DNA from: Saxidomus purpurata
Taxonomy: Eukaryota > Mollusca > Bivalvia > Venerida > Veneridae
DNA length: 64,000 nt
Reading direction: 5' to 3'
Assembly: GCA_022818135.1 (NCBI GenBank)
Contig: JAFMSR010000005.1
Span: forward strand, 31,427,254 to 31,491,253
Shown: positions 45,646-58,213 of the stretch, piece by piece
How positions within the stretch are numbered: position 1 is the stretch's first letter
Layout of the letters: each line of letters starts with the position of its first letter
Made by a program: the position numbers and the translations under genes
Notes under the pieces: generated by a model
Database searches by the model: none
What the model saw: only the letters and a program-made list of their open reading frames with translations
Told to the model about the DNA's origin: nothing

Positions 45646-46540
45646 AGCTCACCTGAGCTTTGTGCTTAATGGGGAGCTATTGTGATCGCCCAATGTCTAT
45701 CACCTGTCTGTTCACACTTGTGAAAACTGTAAGAGGCCACATCTTAAGTCCAACCATTATGAAAATTTGTTAGAATGCTTGTTTTAATGATCCCTAGCCC
45801 AAGTTTGAAATTGGATGACAATGTAGGTCACCTAGTCATCTTGTGAACACTCTAGAATCAATATGTATGTCAACTTTTCTTGTTAAACTTTTCCTGTAAA
45901 TTTGTCAAAATGTTTTTTATGTTTTAGGTTAGATTTGAGACTGGGTCACAGGGGGTTAAAAACTAAGACACCAGGTCAAATCAGAAAACCCTTATGAACA
46001 CTCTAGAGGCAACATTTAAATGCCCATCATCATGTAATTTGTGTGGATGATCTCTAGGCCAAGTTCAAAACTGTTTCAGGTGTTGTCAAAAAACAGGTCA
46101 CCAGTCCTACAGAAATGTTCTGATCACTCTAGAGGCCATATTTGACCCCCAATCAAGAAAATTGGTCAGAATATTTGTCTTTATATTTCTAGGTCAAGTT
46201 CTAAACTGGGTCATGTGGGGTCTACAAGTATGTCAACAGGTCAAATGATTGTAAACATTCTACAGACTCTGGACACAACATTTAGACCAAATATCATTCC
46301 AGAATGTTCTTTTTGATAAAATATAGGTCAGATTAAAAACTGGGTCTATTGGGGTCAAAAACCAGTTTGCCGAATGATAGCCTGTTAAACATTGTGAAAT
46401 CACTTTATATAACCAAAACTTGAAAAATATATTTGAATCTGTAGATCAAGTTTGACACAAGTTTTCATAGGGTTAAAAAGAGGCCATTAGGTAGTAGTAA
46501 TTTTGTGCTCATTAAGAAGGGCACTCTTGCCACTTAACAG
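45646..46540 (+). mobile_element. Family A element, second subtype, decayed
   Basis: Starts AGCTCACCTGAGCTTTGTGC and pairs with GGGGAGCT. The core has repeats of AGGTCAAGTT, GTCACCAGGTC and CACTCTAGAGGC type, matching the 53339 element and not the 1025 element. The 3' end is decayed (AAGGGCACTCTTGCC, where the hairpin would be). Confidence 0.6.
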
Positions 46541-46859
46541 TTGTTAATAAATCTGTTGTCACCTTAAGTATTTTATGCAATCAGTCTGGGCTGCATTTCT
46601 GTTTTATTTGCAAATGCAGGCCGTGTTCATCGTGCAGTTGCAGATGGTCTTGCTCCTAAGTATGTCATATTTGGGGAGCGACATACGGTTTGCTTGGTTT
46701 TGTGTCATCAATCTGTTCATCAGCCTCTGTTTAAGCACTGTTTGCCCACCAGTCTGCATTCATGTCTGAAGACTGAAATCAACTTCTTGTTAGACTTGAA
46801 GGCCGCACTTAATTCTGCAACTTCTACATGCGTAGTCTGATTTTAGAATAACTACACCA

Positions 46860-47300
46860 ACGTATTGTCCATACTACAAGGATGTGTCGTGCAAAACACC
46901 CTGCGGAACTACCTTTAGGGTCAAGGTTACACTTGGGGCTCAAATTTGTAATTAAAGGTTATGTTCTAATGTTTTGCTTCTGAGCTGTAATTTCTGCATA
47001 CTAAAATAACTTCTCAAAGTTGTTGCCAATACCTATCCAAGTCAAGTCAAGGTTACATTTAAGGCCAGAGGTCATGTTTCTATATCCTCTAAACCTTTTA
47101 GTGGTGGTCTTGAAACTTTGGATAAATGTTACTCTCATGGAGAGGATGTGCAGAATTTGTTTTTCAGCCATGTTCAAGCAAAGGTGACACTTAAGGGTAG
47201 AAGATCACCAGATTAAATTCTTTCATCAAACTTTGGTCAAATGTTCATCTTATCTTGATGACAAAGGTCATGGTCACTCTTTGGTCATTGGCCATTGTGT
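46860..47300 (+). repeat. Degenerate family E-like units
   Basis: Repeats of GTCAAGGTTACACTTGGGGC / CAAGGTTACATTTAAGGCC / AAGGTGACACTTAAGGG separated by about 130-150 bases. They are interleaved with CTGTAATTTCTGCATACTAA and GTGGTCTTGAAACTTTGG. This fits old copies of the 175-bp unit. Confidence 0.5.
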
Positions 47301-47939
47301 TCATTTAATGGCTTCATAATCATATTCATATGGGGACTTTGTATTGCATGGTAATACTCTATTCACGTTTTCATTGTTCGTCTATCTTTATGTGATTAAT
47401 CAATTTGCAACTAGTGTGTTAGTCTGTCTTTCTCGTCATTTGCTTCTTCACTCTACTTATTTCTGTCAAACCATCTGTCATTGAAAACACTCTGCTATCC
47501 ATCTGCACATATTTGTTTTTATATTTATTCCTTACCAAGTGGCTCACTGTCTGTCTCTTGGTCTGTCCATCATCAGTCTGTCATTGTATATGTATTGTGT
47601 GTCTTTTCTATAATTGTTGCAGGTAAGCATTTGTCAATTTAACAGCCTGTAAGTGTTTTTCAACCTATCCATCAATCTTGTATATAATTCCACTGTCTAG
47701 CTTTTGCTTTGTATTGTCCAACCTTAATGTCTTCAGTCCATAAGCCATTCAATCTGCCTCATTTTTCCTCCTATCTCTGTATATTTCTCACTCTTTTGCT
47801 CCCTGACTTAGAAATATCTGCAGTATATTCAAGTCTATTTCTAGACGACCACTGAGTTTCATTGGATTCTTCTCTAAAAAGAGGAGTTGTGCAATCTATC
47901 ACCATGCCTGATGAATACTATAATCATAGTGAAATGGAT
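47301..47939. other. Pyrimidine-rich unassigned DNA
   Basis: Rich in TCTGTC and CATCTGT words. No gene or defined repeat. Confidence 0.4.
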
Positions 47940-50900
47940 TTTTATGTTTGGGTGGAGTGCTTTTAAATTTTCTTTTTTTTAATTCTACCAAGTGTCTACA
48001 TCTTCTTTACCTTTTTATCCTGTCAAGTGTCTTGATATCTTTTTACTTTAAAGTGTCTTCATCTTTATTATATTTAAATCCTACCAAGTTTCTTCAACTT
48101 CAATGCCTTTTTAACCCTGTCAAGTGTCTTAATTTTCATCACCTTTTAATCCTGTTGAGCATCTTCATTACCTTTTGATCCTACCAATTGTCTTAATATT
48201 CATTACTTTTAAATCCTCTTAAGTTTCTTAATCTTCTTTAATTTTTAATTATACTAAATGTCTTCATTACCTTTAAATCCTACCAAATGTCATCTTCTGT
48301 ACATTTAAATCCTACCAAGTGGCTTCTTCTGTACATTTAAATCCTACCATATGTCATCTTCTGTACTTTCTAATTCTACCAAATGTCTTCAACTTCATTA
48401 CCTTTCAATCTTACAAAGTACCTTCATCTAAATTACCTTTAAATCCTACCAAGTGTCCTCTTCTGTACCTTTGAATCCTACCAAGTGTCATATTCAGTAC
48501 TTTTAAATCCTACCAAGTGTCATCTCCTGTACCTTTAAATCCTACCAAGTGTCATCTTCTGTACATTTAAATCCTACCAAGTGTCATCTTCTATACATTT
48601 TAATTCTACCAAGTGTCATCTTCTGAACCTTTAAATCCTACCAAGTGTCATCTTCTGTACATTTAAATATTACCAAATGTCATCTTTTGTACCTTTTGAT
48701 CCTACCAAATGTCATATTCTGTACATTTAAATCATAACAAGTGTCATCTTCTGTACATTTAAATCCTGCCAAATGTCATCTTTTGTACCTTTAAATTCTA
48801 CCAAGTGTCATCTTCTGAACCTTTAAATCCTACCAAGTGCCTTCTTCTGTACCTTAAAATCCTACCAAGTGTCATCTTCTATACCTTTTGATCCTACCAA
48901 ATGTCCTCTTCTGTACCTTTAAATCCTACCAAATGTCATTTTCATTACCTTTAAATCCTACTCAAATGTCATCTTCATTACCTTTAACCTACCGAATGTT
49001 ATCTTCTGTACCTTTAAATCCTACCAATATTCTTTACATCTAAATTCTACCATGTGTCATCTTCTGAACCTTTAAATCCTACCAGGTGTAGTCTTCTGTA
49101 CATTTAAATTCTACCAAGTGTCATCTACTATACATTTAAATCCTACCAAGTGTCATCTTCTGTACATTTTAATACTACCAAGTGTCATCTTTTGAACTTT
49201 TAAATCCTACCAAGTGTCATCTTCTGTACATTTAAATCCTAGCGAGTGTCATCTTCTGTTTATTTAAATCTTGCCAAGTGTCATCTTCTGTACCTTTAAA
49301 CCTTACCAAGTGTCTTCTTCTGTACCATTAAACCTTACCAAGTGCCTTCTTCTGTACCTTAAAATCCTACCAAGTGTCATCTTCTATACCATTAAATATT
49401 ACCAAATGTCATCTTCTGTTACTTTAAATCCTACCAAGTGTCATCTTCTGAACTTCTAAATCCTACAAAGTGTCATATTCATTACCTTTAAATCTTAGTG
49501 TCATATTCTGCTTCTTTAAATACTACAAAGTGTCATCTTCATTACTTCTGTACCTTTAAATCATACCAAGTGTCATCTTCTAAACCTTTAAATCTTACCA
49601 AGTGTCATCCTCTGTACCTTTAAATCCTACCAAATGACATCTTTTTTACCTTGAAATTCTACCATGTGTCATCTTCTGTACATTTAAATCCTACCAAATG
49701 TCATCTTCTGTACATTTAAATCCTACCAAGTTCATTTTCTTTACCTTTAAATCATACCAAATGTCATCTTTTGTACCTTTAAACCCTACCAAGTGTCATT
49801 TTCTGTATCCTTAAATCCTACCCTATGTCATCTTCTATACCTTTTAATCCTACCATGTGTCATCTTCTGTATATTTAAATCCTACCAAGTGTCATCTTCA
49901 TTACCTTTAAATCATACAAAGTGTCATATTAATTACCTTTAATTCCTAATGTCATATTCTGCTCCTTTAAATACTACAAAGTGTCATCTTCATTACTTTT
50001 TAATCCTGCAAAAAAGTCTTCATCTCCATAACCTTTAAATCCTACCTTGTGTCTTCATCTACATTACCTTTAAATACAACACTTCCAAATGTTGTCATTT
50101 TTCTATAGCTTTAAATCCGATCAAGTGTCATCTACTGTACATTTAAATTGTACCAAGTGTCTTCATGTTCATAACCTTTAAATCCTACCAAGTGAAATTC
50201 TCTTTAGTTTTACATCCTACAAAGTGTCATCTTCTGTATCCTTAAATCCTACCAAATCTCTTCATCTTCATAACCTTTTAATCCTTCTTAATGTCTTCAT
50301 CTTCATCATCTTTAAATCCTACCAATTGTTTTCATCTTCATCCTTTTTAATCCTGCTTATGTCTCACTACATAAATCCTACCACCCTTCATCTTCATCAC
50401 TTTTTTAATCGTGCTTAATGTATTCATCTTCATCATCTTTAAATCCTACCAAACCTACCAAGTGTCTTCATCTACATTACCTTTTAATACAACACTACCA
50501 AATGTTGTCATCTTCTGTACCTTTATATCCCATCAAATGTCTTCATCATCATAACCTGAAAATCCTACCAAGTGTCATTTTCTTTAGTTTTACATCCTAC
50601 CAAGTGTCATCTTCTGTACCCTTAAATCCCACCAACTGTCTTCATCTTCATTACCTTTAAATCCTACCAAATGTCATCGTCTGTACCTTTAAATCCTACC
50701 AAATGTCATCTTCTATACCTTTAAATCCTACCAAGTGGCATCTTCATTACCTTTAAATCCTATCAAGTGTCATCTTCTGTACCTTTAAATCCTACCAAGT
50801 GTCTACATCTTTTGTGCATTCAAATCCAACCAAGTGTCCTCTTCTGTACCTTTAAATACTACAAAGTGTCATATTCATTACTTTTTAATCTGCTAACTAA

Positions 50901-53035
50901 AAAAGCTCTTCATCTCCATAACCTTTAAATCCTTCCAAGTGTCTTCATCTACATAACCTTTAAATACAACACTTCCAAATGTTGTCATATTCTGTACCTT
51001 AAAATACTATCAAGTGTCATCTACTCTACCTTTGAATCATACCAATGTCTTGATCTGCATAACCTTAAAATCCTACCAAGTGTCTTCATCTTCATTACCT
51101 TTAAATACAACACCACCAAATGCTGTCATCTTCTGTTTCTTAAAATCCTATCAAGTGTCATTTTCTTTAGTTTTACATCCTGCCAAGTGTCATATTTTGT
51201 ACCCTTAAATCTCACCAACTGTCTTCATAACCTTTTAATCCTACAAAAATGTCTTCATCTTCATCACCTTTATATCCTACCAAGTGTCATCTTTTGTACC
51301 TTTTAATCTTACCAAGTGTCTTCATCTTCATTACCTTTTCAATCTGCCAGATGTCTTCATCTTTATTCTTTTAAATCCTTCTAAGTGTCATCTTCTGAAT
51401 CTTTAAATCCTACCAAATGTCATATTCATTACCTTTAAATCCTACCAAATGTCATCTTCTTAACCTTTAAATCCTACCAAATGTCATCTTCTATACCTTT
51501 AAATCCTACCAAATGTCATCTTCTATACCTTTAAATCCTACCAAATGTCATCTTCTATACCTTTAAATCCTACCAAATGTCATCTTCTTAACCTTTAAAT
51601 CCTACCAAGTGTCATTTTCATTACCTTTTAATCCTATCAATTGTCATCTTCTGTACCTTTAAATACTACCAAGTGTTTACATTTTCTGCTCCTTTAAATA
51701 CTACAAAGTGTCATCTTCATTACTTTTTAACAAAAAGGTCTTCATCTCCATAACCTTTAAAATCTACCAAGTGTCTTCATCTACATTACCTTTAAATACA
51801 ACATTTCTAAATGTTGTCAACTTCTGTACCTTTAAATTCTATCTAGTGTTATCTACTTTACCTTTAAATCCTACCAAATGTCTTTATCTTCATAACCTTA
51901 AAATCCTACCAAGTGTCTTAATCTACATTACCTTTAGATACAACACCAACAAATGCTGTCATGTTCTGTTCCTTAAAATCCTACCAAGTGTCATTTTCTT
52001 TAGTTTTACATCCTATCAAGTGTCATCTTCTGTAACCTTAAATCTTACCAACTGTCTTCATCTTCATAAGTCTTAAAGCCTATCAAGTGTCTTCATCTTC
52101 ATTACCTTCTAATTCTACCAAATGTCTTCAACTTCATTACCTTTCAATCTTACCAAGTGCCTTCATCTTCATAACCTTTAACTCCTACCAAATGGAATCA
52201 TCTTCTTCAAATCTTACCAAATGTTTTCATAATCTTTAAGTCCTTCCAAGTTTCTTCGTCTTCATCATCTTTAAATTAAATGTCTTCATCTTCATTACTT
52301 TTTAATCCTCTCATGTGTCTACATCGTCATCATTTTTAAATCCTACCAAATGTCTTCATCTTCATTTTCTTTAAATCCTACCAAGTGTCTTCATCTTCAT
52401 TATCTGATAATACCAAGTGTCATATTATGTACCTATAAATCCTACCAAGTTTCTACATCTCCATTTCCTTTTAATTCTACCACATGCCTTCATCTTCTGT
52501 ACCTTTAAATCCTACCAAGTGTCTTCATCTTCATTACCTGATATCCTACCAAGTGTCATCTCTGTACCTATAAATCCTTCGAAGTTTCTTCATCTCCATT
52601 TCCTTTAAATGCTACCAAACACCGTCAGCTTCATTATCTTTAAATCCTATCAAGTGTCTTCATTTCCAATAGCTTTAAATCCTAGAAGTGTCATCTTCTG
52701 TACTTTAGATCCTACCAAATGTATTTATCTTCATTACATTTAAATCCTTCAAGGTGTGATCTTCCGTACCTTAAGATCCTTCCAAGTGTGATCTTCTGTA
52801 CCTTTAAATCCTACCAAATGTCATATTCTGTACCTTTAAATTTTACAAAATGTCATCTTCATTACCTTCAAATCCAACCAAGTGTCCACTTTATTACCTT
52901 TAAATGATACCAAGTGTCATCTTCTGTGCCTTAAAATCCTACCAAGTGTCATATTCTGCACTTTTAAATTCTACCAAATGTCTTCGTTTTCATTACCTTT
53001 AAATTCTACCAAATGGTTTCATCTTCATTTTTAAG
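47940..53035 (+). repeat. 5.1-kb minisatellite, 32-bp basic unit
   Basis: The basic unit is CTACCAAGTGTCATCTTCTG followed by TACCTTTAAATC (32 bases). Exact 32-base spacing is seen at 51482/51514. A longer variant replaces the middle with CTTCATCTTCATTACC. Roughly 150 units are present, most homogeneous at 48450-49800 and 51400-51620. Longer blocks also repeat, for example the sets around 50020-50200, 50460-50610, 50930-51200 and 51740-52020, all with AATACAACACTACCAAATG-type text. Open frames across it are artefacts. Confidence 0.9.
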
Positions 53036-53338
53036 TTTTTGCTACACTATCAATGTTTGAAAGAAATATAAAGTAAATTTGTGACACTCTCAACATTGAA
53101 ATTTTGTCTTTCTTTGCAACATCATTTTTTTAATAACTAAGGCACCTTTTGTTGCGTTGTGCATCTAATGTTTCCAAAGCAACAGCCACTGTATTACATT
53201 TTTGTCAAGGGGAAAACTTCAGGAGAAAATGTAATCAACTGCAGAACTTATAAAGGGAAAGTGCATAGTGATAGAATGTTTGAGAAGAATTCATTGATTC
53301 CAACAATACTTTTGTTTTCTCTGTCTTGTTCTCTTTTT
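53036..53338. other. Spacer between minisatellite and family A
   Basis: No recognised feature. An open frame starting at 53159 continues into the transposon and is not supported. Confidence 0.4.
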
Positions 53339-54309
53339 AGTTCACCTGAGCACAAAGTGCTCAAAGTGAGCTTTTGTGATCTCCTTATAGCCGTTGTCTG
53401 TCTTTGTGTCTTCAGTCCTCACCTAAACCTTGTGCATGCACTATGCAATAGAGGCTGCATTTTTAATTGGACATTAATTTTATGAAACTTTTGTCAAATT
53501 GATTGTCTAATTGATAGGGTCTAAGTAGAGTTTGAATATAGGTTGCATTGAGTTTAAAATTAGGTCACCAGGTCAGGTCATAGAAAAAATTGTTTATGCC
53601 ATAGACATCACATTTACAACCCATTCATCATGAAAATGGTGAAAATGTTTTCGTCAATGATTTCTTGGTCAATTGACGTAAAAGATACTAGGCCAGGCAT
53701 AAGAAAAACCTTGTTAACACTGCTGACTTCTAGGTGAAGTTTGAATATGGGTAAAGTGTGGTCAGAAACTAGCTTGCATGGTCAAATAAAAAACAATCCT
53801 TTGAAATACTTTAGATGTCATGTTTAAATCCAGTCTGCTTGACCATTGGACAAAATGTCACAATGATTTCTAGATCAAGTATGAATCTGGGTCATCTGGG
53901 GTAAAAAACTAGGTCACTATCAAATGAACAGAAACCTTCAAGACGCTTTTTAGAGGCCTCATTTAATATCCAATTTTCATGAAAAATTTTCAATGATTCC
54001 TAGGTCAAGTTTGAATCTAACAAAAACTAGGTCACCATAACAAAGTAAATGTAATCCTTGGTTACAGTTTGTTTTTGTGGATCACCTTTGATTAAAAACT
54101 AGGTCACCAGGTCAATTCTAAAGAAAACCGTGTAGCAGAGTCACATTTCATAAACAATTATCATGTAAATTAGTAAGAGTCTTTGCCTTTTTAAGGTTAA
54201 AGTGAAAGATTGTGTCTATGATGTTTAAGTTGGGAGGTTGAAAGTTTGTCCTATTTGGTCATAAGTAGGTCTTAGGTGAGCGATATAGGGCCATCTTGGC
54301 CCTCTTGTT
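53339..54309 (+). mobile_element. Family A element, second subtype, complete (971 bp)
   Basis: The 5' end (53339-53372) folds into a two-part hairpin: outer AGTTCAC/GTGAGCT, inner TGAGCAC/GTGCTCA. The core has degenerate units with CTAGGTCAAGTTTGAATCTG and AACTAGGTCACC. The 3' side has TTAGGTGAGC (54272-54281), CGATATA, hairpin GGGCCATCTTGGCCC (54288-54302) and TCTTGTT. The 5' terminus is thus repeated inverted but internal to the 3' hairpin. Confidence 0.8.
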
Positions 54310-54432
54310 TTCTGTGTAGCTCTGTTTACTACCTGGCAGAATACTCTTGCTTTGTACCAGTCTTTATCCCTCGTCACAAACAGTTTTGTCTGTCTCTCCA
54401 TCTCCGCTCCTTAAATCCCGTGGGAGATTTTT

Positions 54433-54620
54433 AGCTCAACTGACCACAAGTGGTCAAGGTGAGCTTTTAGTATTATTGAATGTTTGTAATCCAACGTTGA
54501 TAGTTTGTCGACAATTTACTTCAAACACCATGCTCCATAACTCCTAAATATTCGAATAATTTTCATATGATTTTAATCAAATGTTCATCTCATGAAAATG
54601 ATATGCAGAATCCATATCCT
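54433..54620 (+). mobile_element. Family A element, 5' fragment
   Basis: AGCTCAACTGACCACAAGTG continues with GTCAAGGTGAGCT, forming the same 5' hairpin as the 53339 copy but with C:G replacing G:C in the inner stem. It is truncated soon after. Confidence 0.65.
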
Positions 54621-54883
54621 AGCCCAGCCCGCTCAGATTCAAAGCCACAGTTTTTGGGGTCATTGGTTTTTCCTGTCTGCCCCATAAACCAAACAAGTTG
54701 AGGCAAAGTCTTGTTGCAAGTAGCCAATGCCTTAGATAATTGGTTGAGGTAAAAGAAGTAAAAGTGTTAGTACTATTTAATGTTCCTTGAGAAGACTGTT
54801 TAGACCAATCAGGTAAATTTAAGGACTGATCAGGCCACATATTTATTTGCAAAAATGTCTCACTCAAGAGGTAGTAGGTTCAT

Positions 54884-56125
54884 TATACCCCCAAAACGAA
54901 GTTTAGGGGGGTATATAGGAGTCACCCGGTGGTTGGTCGGTCGGTCGGTCGGTCGGGTCGGTTCGGCGGTCCGGGCCGGGGCGGTCGGTCGGGGTCTGTT
55001 GCATTTTCCTTGTCCGGAGCATAACTTGAAAACTACTAGTTGGAATTCAATATTACTTCATACAATGGTCAAACACATTGAGAGGAAGTGCAGTGCACAA
55101 GAACCATAACTCCATCTTGACTAATTACAGAGTTATTGCCCTTAGTTACTTTTCCTTGTCCGGAGCATAACTTGAAAAGTACTAGTTGGAATTCAATACA
55201 ATTTCATACAATGATCAAGCACAATCAGAGGAAGTGCAGTGTACAAGAACCATAACTCTATCTTGAGTATTTACTGAGTTATTGCCCTTTGTTACTTTTC
55301 CTTGTCCGGAGCATAACTTGAAAACTACTAGTTAGAATTTAATACAATTTCATACAATGATCAAGCACAACCAGAGAAAGTGCAGTGCACAAGAACCATG
55401 ACTCTATCTTGACTCATTACAGAGTTATTGCCCTTTGTTACTTTTCCTTGCCCGGCATAATTGTAAACTACTGGTTGGAATTCAATACAACTTCATACAA
55501 TGGTCAAACACAATGAGAGGAAGTGCAGTGCACAAGAACCATAACTCCATCTTGACTCATTACAGAGTTATTGCCCTTTGTTACTTTTCCTTGTCCAGAG
55601 CATAATTTGTAAACTACTAGTTGGAATTCAATACAACTTAATACAATGGTCTAGCACAATGAGAGGAAGTGCAGTGCACAAGAACCATAACTCCATCTTG
55701 ACTAATTACAGAGTTATTGCCCTTTGTCCTTTTTCCTTTTCGGAGCATTATTCGAAAACTACTGGTTGGAATTTAATACAACTTCATACAATAGTCAAGC
55801 ACAATGAGAGGAAGTGCAGTGCAAAAGAACAGTAACTCTATCTTTACTCATTACAGAGTTATTGCCCTTTGTTATTTTTACTTGTCCGGAGCATAATTCG
55901 ATAACTACTAGTTGGAATTTAATACAACTTCATACAATGGTCAAGTACATTGAGAGAAAGTGCAGTGTACAAGAACCATGACTTTATCTTGAAAAATTAC
56001 AGAGTTATTGCCAAGAACAATATCTCTCTTTAGTTTGTTTGCAAGGTATTCTGTTACTACAAACTTCCTCAGTTTATAAAGCAGTCTTTTGGGGGTATTA
56101 ATCACATTTAGTGATAGCTCTAGTT
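54884..56125 (+). mobile_element. Family C element, complete, about eight units
   Basis: The 5' TATACCCCCAAAACGAAG pairs with TTTAGGGGGGTATATA. A GC-rich TCGG-type tract (54935-55000) follows. There are about eight units of roughly 140-145 bp (TTTTCCTTGTCCGGAGCATA; GAAAACTACTAGTTGGAATT; CACAATGAGAGGAAGTGCAG; ATTACAGAGTTATTGCCCTT). The 3' side has GGGGGTAT (56091-56098), hairpin ATCACATTTAGTGAT (56101-56115) and AGCTCTAGTT. It is inserted in sequence carrying the degenerate GGACTGTTTAGGCC motif. Confidence 0.85.
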
Positions 56126-57467
56126 TTAAGAACTGTTCAGGCAACTTTTTCCTTTTACAAAACTTTCCTGTTAGCCAGTAGGTTTATTTGATGGACTATT
56201 CAGACCACTCATTTTTCTACAAAAAAATACCCATAGGGAATCGCGTAAATAAGATTGACTTTTCTGGTCAATAATTTTTGTGAAAAATTTCTGGTAGGTA
56301 GGAATGCTTATATTATGGGCAAGTAATTTTTGACAAACACGTCTTGTATTGAAGATAATTAATTATAAGGACTGTTTAGGCCAGTCATTTTTTACAAAAA
56401 CAAAGTGTAAGGAGTACATGAGCCTTAATTGGTCTTTGGTTACTTATCATTGAAATTATTTATGCTAACCTTTGATTAGCAACAAAATATGAATTTGTTA
56501 AAATTTTATTACTGGTAATGCATTTTTGTACAAACGTTATAAAAACTAGCAAGCTTTCAGGGTTAGGCACACGTTGAGTGCCTTAGAGAAAGGTAGCTAG
56601 TGGTTAGTATCATTTCAACTGTGTACCCTTAGATAATTTGATGGTTTTTAGGTCAGTCAATGTACAAAAGTTTTGGTCTTTTGACCTGTTTTTGTTAAAA
56701 TGTAGAGATATTTGTAGGTCTGGAATCTCAATTCCTGCTTTTGCTGTTTTTTTTCTGTCTTTCCCTGAATACTCCATCTAAAAGTGCTTTATGGTAAGTC
56801 TGTCTTCAAGTTGGACAATGCCAAGCAGGCTTCCTAGGTTAGGCACAAATTTAGAATCTTGGTAGCTGGTCTTCAATAGGATATACCCAGTAGGCTGTCC
56901 AGTATAGTCATAGTCCAGTAACTAGTGCTTTGAAGAGAGAAAGCAAGTGGTTGAGATTATATACAGTTGGCATAATTATGACAAGTTGATTTAGTAACTT
57001 CAGAAACAAAAGCATTAATGCATCTTGTACATAACTGTTTAGGCCAATCATTTTGAATAAAAGCTTCTCATAAAGCAGCAGGATCATTTAGACAATTGTT
57101 TTTGCCATCCATTTTTGACAAAAATTTCTGTCAAGACAAAACCTTCAAAAAAGATAATTCATCGTAAAGGACCCATTTTGGCCAATTATTTTTTATCAAG
57201 TTTTTATTAAACTGCAAGTTTGTTTCATTTCAAGGACTGACCTAAAACCTGATTAGACAATAAATTTAGCGAAGTATTTTCATAAAGGATATATGCCTAA
57301 AAAGAGTTATTGATACTTGAGAAAATTCCTTCTGAAAAGATGTTTAAAACCAGGCATTTCATTTAAGTGTACCTATAAAGTCACTCATTTACTTCAATAT
57401 CAGTTTCACTTTCTTGTGGGTACAATGTAGTCACTTACAAGGTCTTAACACTGGATGATTTTTCTGT
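56126..57467 (+). repeat. Region of degenerate GGACTGTTTAGGCCAATC motif
   Basis: Variants of AAGGACTGTTTAGGCCAATC followed by ATTTTT and CAAAAA occur near 56132, 56190, 56370, 57030, 57085 and 57170, and outside at 36307 and 54795-54830. The spacing is irregular, so this is an old, decayed repeat. Nothing coding. Confidence 0.5.
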
Positions 57468-58213
57468 TATACCCCTGAAACAAAGTTAAGGGGGTATATA
57501 GGAGTTACCCATCTGTCCGTCAGGAGGGCAGGCGGTTGGTCCGTTGCATTTTCCTTGTCCGGAGCATAACTTAAAAACTACAGGTTGGAATTCAATACAA
57601 CTTCATACAATGATCAAACACAATGAGAGGTAGTGCAGTGCAAAAGAAACATAACTCCATCTTTACTTTTACAGAGTAATTGCTCTTTGTTACTTTTCCT
57701 TGTCCGATGCACTGGTTGGAATTCAATACAACTTCATACAGTGGTCCAGCACAATACAAGGAAGTGCAGTGTACAAGAACCATAACTCTATCTTGACTAA
57801 TTACAGAGTTATTGCCCTTTATTAATTTTCCTTGTCCGGAGCATAACTTTAAAACTACTGCTTGGAAACTTCATACAATGGTCAATCACAATAAGAGGTA
57901 AGGCAGTGTACAAGAACCTGAATTCTTATCTTGATAAATGACAGAGTTATTGCCCCTTGTTACTTTTCCCTGTCGGAATTCGATGCAACTTCATGCAATG
58001 AAGATCAAGCACAATGAGAGGAAGTGCAGTGTACAAGACCTATAACTTTATCTTGACAAATTACATAGTTTTTGCCAAGACCCATATCTGTATTTTAGTT
58101 TTTTTTGCAAGGTATTCTGTTACTTCTAACTTCTTCAGTTGATAAAGCAGTCTTTCTGAGGGGGGGGGGGGGGGGGGAGGGGGGGGTTAATCACATTAGT
58201 GATAGGTCTAATA
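57468..58213 (+). mobile_element. Family C element with expanded G tract
   Basis: The 5' TATACCCCTGAAACAAAG and TTAAGGGGGTATATAGGA hairpin is followed by about four units. At the 3' side the short GGGGG of the subterminal repeat has become a run of about 27 bases, almost all G (58161-58187), followed by hairpin ATCACATTAGTGAT (58190-58203) and TCTAAT. Confidence 0.8.

Noticed and set aside
47948..52907. Many open frames with NPTKCLHLH-like peptides
   Set aside because: All are translations of the 32-bp minisatellite and change frame with unit length. No start context or domain.
53159..53485. 108-codon plus-strand open frame
   Set aside because: Runs from spacer into the 5' end of family A and crosses its hairpin. 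No splice or domain support.
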